Of a stretch of DNA of 17,602 nt, positions 13,527-17,602 are shown one piece after another. The notes beneath the pieces are model-generated. The model did not search any database, was not told the DNA's origin, and saw nothing but the letters and a program-made list of their open reading frames with translations. Source of the DNA: DATDRM01 sp035291705 (GTDB lineage: Bacteria > Chloroflexota > Anaerolineae > Anaerolineales > UBA4823); assembly GCA_035291705.1 (NCBI GenBank), contig DATDRM010000356.1, forward strand, positions 1-17,602, in the 5' to 3' direction. Every line of letters starts with the position of its first letter. The stretch's first letter is position 1. The position numbers were made by a program, and so were the translations under genes.

Positions 13527-14399
13527 TTACGCAAAACTAACAACCTCCCCCACCACCGTCATGCTCCGCCGGCGGTAAGCCCAACACATGTATGAAACGG
13601 AGACGAAATAGCTTGCTGGCAGGCGGTGGAGATTAGTGATTTTCGTACCCAAAACCGTGGTTTCCCCGCCGAAACCCATCGGGCCGATCCCCAACTGGTT
13701 GGCCTCCGTAGTCAGTCGGTCCTCGAGCGCAGCCAGTTCCAGATCGGGAGTCCGCTCGTCAAGTTCATGGAACAGCACTTCCTTAGAAGCAGAGTAAGAC
13801 GAGCCGCGGTCGCCTCCGATGGCGACGCCGATCACCCCCGGCGCACAGCCCTTGCCCTGCGCCTTGTGAACTGCGTCCAGAACTACCTTGCGTACCCCTG
13901 CCAGGTCACGCCCGGCTCCCAGGGCGCTATTGGGCAGGGAATACTGTGCACCGACATTCTCACACCCGCCACCTTTGAGCATCAGGTCGATGCGCAGTGC
14001 ATCCTCCGCTACTTCCTCAAAATGGATGGTCGGGAAGTGGTCATCGCCCAGGTTATTCCCGCTGTTTCTGCCGCTCAGGGCGTCCACCGCGTTCGGCCGT
14101 AAGTAGGAACGTGCTGTGGCCTCAGCGATGGCTGATCGGATTTGATCCCGTAAGCGGCGCGTACTCCACCCTTCCGGATAGTAGACATAGAAGATCGGCG
14201 TGCCTGTATCCTGGCAAATAGGGGTAGAGTTTTGGCGTGCCAGCTCTACATTTTTCAAGATCGTTTCCAGCGCCCCGCGCCCCGCCGAGCCAGGAGCTTC
14301 CCGCTCAACCGCCTGGCGCAGGCTCGCTTCGACATCTGGCGGCAGGTCAGTGGACGCCAGACGAATCAATTCCAGGATATTTTCAGTCAAATCTCGCAT
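13527..14399 (-). CDS. Fumarate hydratase class I, alpha subunit (N-terminal, Fe-S domain)
   Basis: 290 residues; iron-sulfur subunit of the two-subunit class I fumarase (or tartrate dehydratase). The conserved ICQDTGTP segment gives C62. Further cluster-ligand candidates are C146 (KGGGCENVG) and C185 (GKGCAPGVIGVAIGGDRG, the GC-P-x-VGVGIGG motif of the family). The GFGGETTVLG segment near the C-terminus is also conserved. The [4Fe-4S] cluster acts as the Lewis acid on the substrate hydroxyl. ATG 14399 is chosen because GGAGGG lies 5 nt upstream; longer in-frame starts at 14411 and 14450 are less supported. The beta gene follows after a repeat-filled 88-nt spacer. It sits downstream of the MFS gene on the same strand, with a 160-nt gap. 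Confidence 0.94.
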   Translation of the reverse strand: MRDLTENILELIRLASTDLPPDVEASLRQAVEREAPGSAGRGALETILKNVELARQNSTPICQDTGTPIFYVYYPEGWSTRRLRDQIRSAIAEATARSYLRPNAVDALSGRNSGNNLGDDHFPTIHFEEVAEDALRIDLMLKGGGCENVGAQYSLPNSALGAGRDLAGVRKVVLDAVHKAQGKGCAPGVIGVAIGGDRGSSYSASKEVLFHELDERTPDLELAALEDRLTTEANQLGIGPMGFGGETTVLGTKITNLHRLPASYFVSVSYMCWAYRRRSMTVVGEVVSFA

Positions 14400-14446
14400 G
14401 GTACCCTCCATGACTTGATTGATAGGTACAACAAAGTTCTTACTGC

Positions 14447-14495
14447 TCACGTTTCACACTTCACGTTTTTCGTATCTCGCCTCACGCTTCTCCCT
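14447..14495. repeat. Degenerate heptamer repeat TCACGNT upstream of fumarase alpha
   Basis: Seven 7-nt units in exact register on the plus strand: TCACGTT (14447), TCACACT (14454), TCACGTT (14461), TTTCGTA (14468), TCTCGCC (14475), TCACGCT (14482) and TCTCCCT (14489). On the minus strand, the direction of the flanking genes, these are variants of AACGTGA, so the same family as the CGTGAAN units before ccmB. Confidence 0.7.
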
Positions 14496-14520
14496 AATCA
14501 TAGCCAAAATCTGGACAAAA

Positions 14521-14556
14521 GCGAGTGACAAACCACCTCTTCTCGCCTGCCAGGCG
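14521..14556 (-). terminator. Possible weak terminator after the MFS gene
   Basis: Just past the MFS stop codon, the minus strand can form CGCCT-GGC-AGGCG (14544-14556), flanked by an outer GTGAC/GTCAC pairing, with CTTTTG some nucleotides later. The stem is short and the T-run poor, so this is only a candidate. Confidence 0.25.
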
Positions 14557-14559
14557 TCA

Positions 14560-15804
14560 CTATTGGCGCGCCAGTTGGGATCGCGGCACAAATAATACCA
14601 GGAAAACCGGACCGAAGAGAAGCAGCCACATCGCCGCGGGTAAGCCAGCCTGGCTGGCGACCCACCCGACGAACCAAGCCATCCCGCCGCCTAATAGCCC
14701 GATCACCGAGCCGATTGCCATCACCGTGCCCGATCTTCCTGGGGCTGAAGCGTATGCTTCTCCCTGGAGCACCTGGTACCAGCCTAGGGTTGAGAAACGC
14801 AGCAGGATCATCAAGGCGATCTTAGCGAACGGCCAGGGTACGAGCAGCCAGGTAACATAGATCACTGCTGTGATCGCTGCCGAGGCGCGCACCACAGTGC
14901 GACCTGGGAAACGCTCCAGGATCGGGAGCAGCGCCACGTCTGCCACCAGGCTGGTCAGCATCAAAACGCTCAGCAGCAGGCTGGCCTGTACCGGGGTCAC
15001 GCCGACTACGTCCGTCAGGAATAACGGCGCGTAACCGATAAAAACGTCCAAAAGCAAGTCGGAAAATTGCAGCAGCACGATCCAGCGTAACAATTCCGCA
15101 TTCCCCAGCGCTTCTCTCAGGTTGGCGAATACGTTGCGCATGACCGAAGGACGCTGGCGCGCGCCAATGCTGTCCTCCCCAGGAAGGAAAGTTGGGGACG
15201 GTCGAGCCGGGAAATGTGGGAAGAGAACGAAAAGCGTCAGCAGAAGAGCCAAGACAGCCAGGACGGCAAAAACCCACCGCCAGCCGAGGACCAGGGCAAA
15301 TCCAGCCGCCACAAACAACGGGCCGAATAGATTGCCCAAGGAGCCGGCCACGGTCCAGCGCGCCATCATTTGCGGCTCGCGCCCCTGGTTGAGGTCCATC
15401 AAGGTCGCCTGGGATAGGGTAACGAAAGCCCCGCTGGCCGGAAAACCGATCACCGTCGCCAATAGTATCGCTGGAAAACCAGCTGCCGTGGCGATCAAGA
15501 ACATAGCTATGGCGACCCCCAGGCCGCCAGCGATGATCAGGCGTTTACGCAGGTTGGTATCCCCCAGCAGCATGATGGCCGGCTCGATCAGCGTGCTGAC
15601 CACATGCGGCAAGCCTATGAGCAGACCTACCTGGGCGTAAGAAAGTGCCAATTCGACGCGCATCACCGGTAGGACTGCACCTTCGATGGCGTAGTTCAGT
15701 TCATCGAAGAATTCGATCAGTAAAAATAAAAGGGTCAGGGATAGCCCGCTCGCGGTCGTTTTTATCAGGCCATTCAAAGGCCTTGTCAGAGTACGTTTAA
15801 ACAT
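14560..15804 (-). CDS. Major facilitator superfamily transporter
   Basis: 414 residues with about twelve hydrophobic helices in two halves, separated by a cytoplasmic loop around residues 205-225 (FPARPSPTFLPGEDS). The first half carries the MFS loop between helices 2 and 3 in a diverged form (LLGDTNLRKRL), and the EFFDELNYAIEGAVLPVMR stretch is typical of set-up in helix 1. The second half begins near LLRWIVLLQFSDLLLDVFIGY. Substrate cannot be read from the sequence; a drug or sugar efflux type is possible. AGGATG lies a few nucleotides before the ATG. It is first of three minus-strand genes, but the 160-nt gap with repeats before fumarase makes a shared transcript uncertain. Confidence 0.9.
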   Translation of the reverse strand: MFKRTLTRPLNGLIKTTASGLSLTLLFLLIEFFDELNYAIEGAVLPVMRVELALSYAQVGLLIGLPHVVSTLIEPAIMLLGDTNLRKRLIIAGGLGVAIAMFLIATAAGFPAILLATVIGFPASGAFVTLSQATLMDLNQGREPQMMARWTVAGSLGNLFGPLFVAAGFALVLGWRWVFAVLAVLALLLTLFVLFPHFPARPSPTFLPGEDSIGARQRPSVMRNVFANLREALGNAELLRWIVLLQFSDLLLDVFIGYAPLFLTDVVGVTPVQASLLLSVLMLTSLVADVALLPILERFPGRTVVRASAAITAVIYVTWLLVPWPFAKIALMILLRFSTLGWYQVLQGEAYASAPGRSGTVMAIGSVIGLLGGGMAWFVGWVASQAGLPAAMWLLLFGPVFLVLFVPRSQLARQ

Positions 15805-16204
15805 TTCATCCTCTTTCTCTCGATAAGATAGTGATAAACCTGAAAGGGAGAGAAAGAGGTGGAGCGCGGGCGCAAGGGAGAGCTAATTTGACTTAACGGG
15901 GCGGGTGAAAGATATCATCCATGGGCGCTATTATATCTGGGGCTGGGAAATCAGCAAAGGGGAAAACACTCCGAGTTAATATATAATATCCATAACGTGG
16001 AAATGAACAATATGGATCAAAGCTTGTCTTACTTCGAGGGCCACGCAAAGGCTGCTCGCACTTCGTTGGTCACACAAAATGACTGGCAAAAGAAAAATCA
16101 GTGAAATCCGAGTAATCCGTGTCCCAATCAAATAAGGAGTGTAAAAGGTAAAATCATTGAAATCTGTGTAATCCGTGTCCCATCGAAAAAGGAGATTTAA
16201 CATC
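15805..16204. other. 400-nt intergenic region between divergent MFS and bactofilin-like genes
   Basis: No coding or RNA gene is supported here. The first 90 nt are purine-rich. A possible plus-strand promoter is TTGACT (15888-15893) with TATCAT (15913-15918), but the 19-nt spacing is long; a second -10-like TATAAT stands at 15982-15987 with no matching -35. The last 110 nt hold two copies of a 45-46 nt imperfect repeat. Confidence 0.6.
16094..16194. repeat. Two-copy imperfect direct repeat built of nonamers (TGAAATCC/GTGTAATCC type)
   Basis: Copy 1 spans 16094-16139 and copy 2 16150-16194, a pitch of 56 nt. Each copy consists of 9-nt units such as GTGAAATCC, GAGTAATCC and GTGTCCCAA, and each ends with an AAGGAG-like sequence; the second of these is the ribosome site for the downstream gene. 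The copies differ at several positions, so the duplication is not recent or has diverged under repeat turnover. Confidence 0.8.
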
Positions 16205-17536
16205 ATGAAATCCAAATTTATTCTTCTTGTGTGTATCGGTCTGGTTGCCATCTTTACTCTGGCCCTGGCGACGCCTGCCCGGGCTTTTGAAAGCCGCGGT
16301 GGCGACACGGTCACCATCCCCGCCGGGGAAGTGATCGAGGATGACCTCTACGTTGGAGCCAACATCTTCACCCTGGATGGTGTGGTTAAGGGTGACTTAA
16401 TCGTCGCCGGAAGTGCCATCACCATTAACGGCACAGTCGAAGGCGACTTGCTGGCTGCTGGTCAGAGCGTGGTCGTCAATGGTCGTGTGATGGACGACAT
16501 CCGCATGGCCGGAGCCTCACTTGTTCTGGGCGAAAGCGCCCAGATAGCCGACGACGTCGTTTCGGCCGGATACAGCCTGGAGACCAAGGATGGAAGCTCG
16601 GTCGGCGGTGACACCCTCTTTGGCGGTTACCAGGCGGTGCTTGCCGGGGATACCGCGCGCAATGCTAATATCGCAGTCAACAGACTGGAATTAAGTGGCA
16701 GTGTGGGAGGAGACGTCTCCGTCGAAGTGGGATCTGCCGAGGAGACGCCCATGGTCTCGCCGTTCACGTTTATGCCCAATATGCCGGCTGTGCCCTCGGT
16801 CGCCGGAGGGCTCACAATCAAATCCGGTGCTTCGATCGGCGGAGACCTGACGTACACTGCTATCCCAGAAACAATGATTCCTCCAGGGACGGTCTCTGGT
16901 GACGTCCTCCACAAGCTCCCAGCGGTAGTAACCGGGAAGGAAAAAACGGTTACCGAAAAGACATCCAGCTGGTTCTTCACGAATCTACGCAATTTAGTGA
17001 CTCTGTTGATCGTCGGCCTGCTGATGGTCTGGTTGGTGCCCAAGCTCGTCCAGAATGGCGCTAATGCGGTCAACGCCAAACCCTTGCCCAGCTTTGGATG
17101 GGGTATCGTCACCATCTTTGGCTTCTTCTTCGCTCTCCTGGCTCTTACCACCTTGGTCGTGATCGTGGCGATCATCTTGGGGATTGTTACCCTGGGCGAT
17201 TTGTTGGGTACCATCATCTGGGCGGGGATCATTGCCGTGGCGGCACTGATCTTTGCCTTCAGCGTCTCCGTCGGGTATATCTCCAAGATCATCGTCAGCT
17301 ATTTGGGCGGCCGGCTGATCCTGGCACGGCTCAAACCCGAATGGGCGGAGAGACCCTATTGGCCTGTGGCGCTGGGCGTGGTGATTTTCGCTATCCTGGT
17401 CGCTATTCCCTTCCTGGGAGGGTTCATTAACGTGATCGTAGTAGTACTTGGTTTAGGTGCGCTGTGGTTGCTCGGCTGGGAGCTGATCCGTTCACGGCCA
17501 ACCGGTGCGAAAGCTCCAGCTGAGTCCACGGATTAG
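16205..17536 (+). CDS. Exported bactofilin-like beta-repeat protein with C-terminal membrane domain
   Basis: 443 residues. A signal peptide ends at TPARA (cleavage after about residue 27). Residues about 35-240 are a repeating beta structure with G-D-x and I-x-G-x-V periodicity (VVKGDLIVAGSAITINGTVE, then GDLLAAGQSVVVNGRV), as in the polymer-forming bactofilin fold. A linker with EKTVTEKTSSW leads to a membrane domain of roughly four to five helices (LVTLLIVGLLMVWLVP, IFGFFFALLALTTLVVIVAII and later) ending in a short polar tail. ATG 16205 is preferred to an upstream GTG because GGAG at 16191-16194 lies 10 nt ahead and the signal peptide starts directly. Classical bactofilins are cytoplasmic and lack a signal peptide; this exported, membrane-linked form is probably an envelope scaffold, function unknown. 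Confidence 0.85.
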   Translation: MKSKFILLVCIGLVAIFTLALATPARAFESRGGDTVTIPAGEVIEDDLYVGANIFTLDGVVKGDLIVAGSAITINGTVEGDLLAAGQSVVVNGRVMDDIRMAGASLVLGESAQIADDVVSAGYSLETKDGSSVGGDTLFGGYQAVLAGDTARNANIAVNRLELSGSVGGDVSVEVGSAEETPMVSPFTFMPNMPAVPSVAGGLTIKSGASIGGDLTYTAIPETMIPPGTVSGDVLHKLPAVVTGKEKTVTEKTSSWFFTNLRNLVTLLIVGLLMVWLVPKLVQNGANAVNAKPLPSFGWGIVTIFGFFFALLALTTLVVIVAIILGIVTLGDLLGTIIWAGIIAVAALIFAFSVSVGYISKIIVSYLGGRLILARLKPEWAERPYWPVALGVVIFAILVAIPFLGGFINVIVVVLGLGALWLLGWELIRSRPTGAKAPAESTD

Positions 17537-17602
17537 CCTGATGATTAGCACGAAAGGCGTTTAATTTTTTCTCGCCGCATATGGACGAAAAAACTCTTCA
17601 CA
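17537..17602. other. Right-edge intergenic remainder
   Basis: 66 nt after the bactofilin-like gene. A GGCG...CGCC pairing around a T-rich loop (17556-17576) is too weak to call a terminator. No gene start is visible before the edge. Confidence 0.4.

Noticed and set aside
14525..14860. Plus-strand frame across the end of the MFS gene
   Set aside because: Antisense to conserved membrane helices of the transporter and without a ribosome site.
15976..16317. Minus-strand frame with internal repeats (DTDYTDF, GTRITRI)
   Set aside because: The repeated peptide simply translates the nonamer DNA repeat and runs into the signal-peptide coding region of the real plus-strand gene.
16627..17292. Minus-strand open frame opposite the bactofilin-like gene
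   Set aside because: A mirror of a regular-codon membrane gene; no start context and no domain.

Overview
This window reads as a chromosomal segment of a Chloroflexota bacterium, most likely Anaerolineae-like. That is an inference from gene content and from the style of the intergenic repeats; no rRNA or other phylogenetic marker is present. Moderate G+C, GTG/ATG starts with clear GGAGG-type ribosome sites at many genes, lipoprotein c-type cytochromes and a two-subunit class I fumarase all fit a respiring or electron-transferring bacterium with a cell surface that holds lipid-anchored cytochromes.

Layout. (1) 1-1200, minus strand: a multiheme c-type cytochrome lipoprotein, cut by the left edge, with eight CxxCH sites and a collagen-like Gly-X-Y stalk between the lipidated cysteine and the first heme. 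(2) 1201-1455: a divergent control region with a perfect inverted repeat of FNR/CRP-like geometry and short direct repeats. (3) 1456-3643, plus: a seven-helix membrane histidine kinase (HisKA_3/NarX-DesK type) overlapping a NarL/LuxR-type response regulator. (4) 3797-12806, plus: a long cytochrome c maturation (System I, Ccm) cluster in the order ccmE, ccmF, ccmH, ccmG/TlpA-like, a CcmI-like zinc-ribbon protein, a diheme lipoprotein cytochrome, ccmA, ccmB, ccmC, ccmD-like, and a 70-residue YHS/TRASH-like metal-binding protein. (5) 12815-15804, minus: MFS transporter, then class I fumarase alpha and beta subunits. (6) 16205-17536, plus: an exported bactofilin-like beta-repeat protein with a multi-helix membrane domain.

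How it fits together. CcmABCD would load heme onto CcmE, and CcmF/CcmH with the thioredoxin-like CcmG would reduce apocytochrome cysteines and attach heme. The products needing this are the octaheme stalked cytochrome and the diheme cytochrome encoded inside the cluster. The two-component pair sits between cytochrome and maturation genes and is the obvious candidate to control one or both in response to a redox or electron-acceptor signal.

Most unusual points: the collagen-stalked octaheme lipoprotein; a Cys-type CcmE (CxxxY) together with a four-cysteine CcmH; a helical PEExY module shared by a CcmI-like zinc-ribbon protein and the tail of the neighbouring diheme cytochrome; and at least five intergenic spots filled with degenerate tandem repeats of exact 7-nt period (plus one 8-nt and one 9-nt version), often running into start codons.
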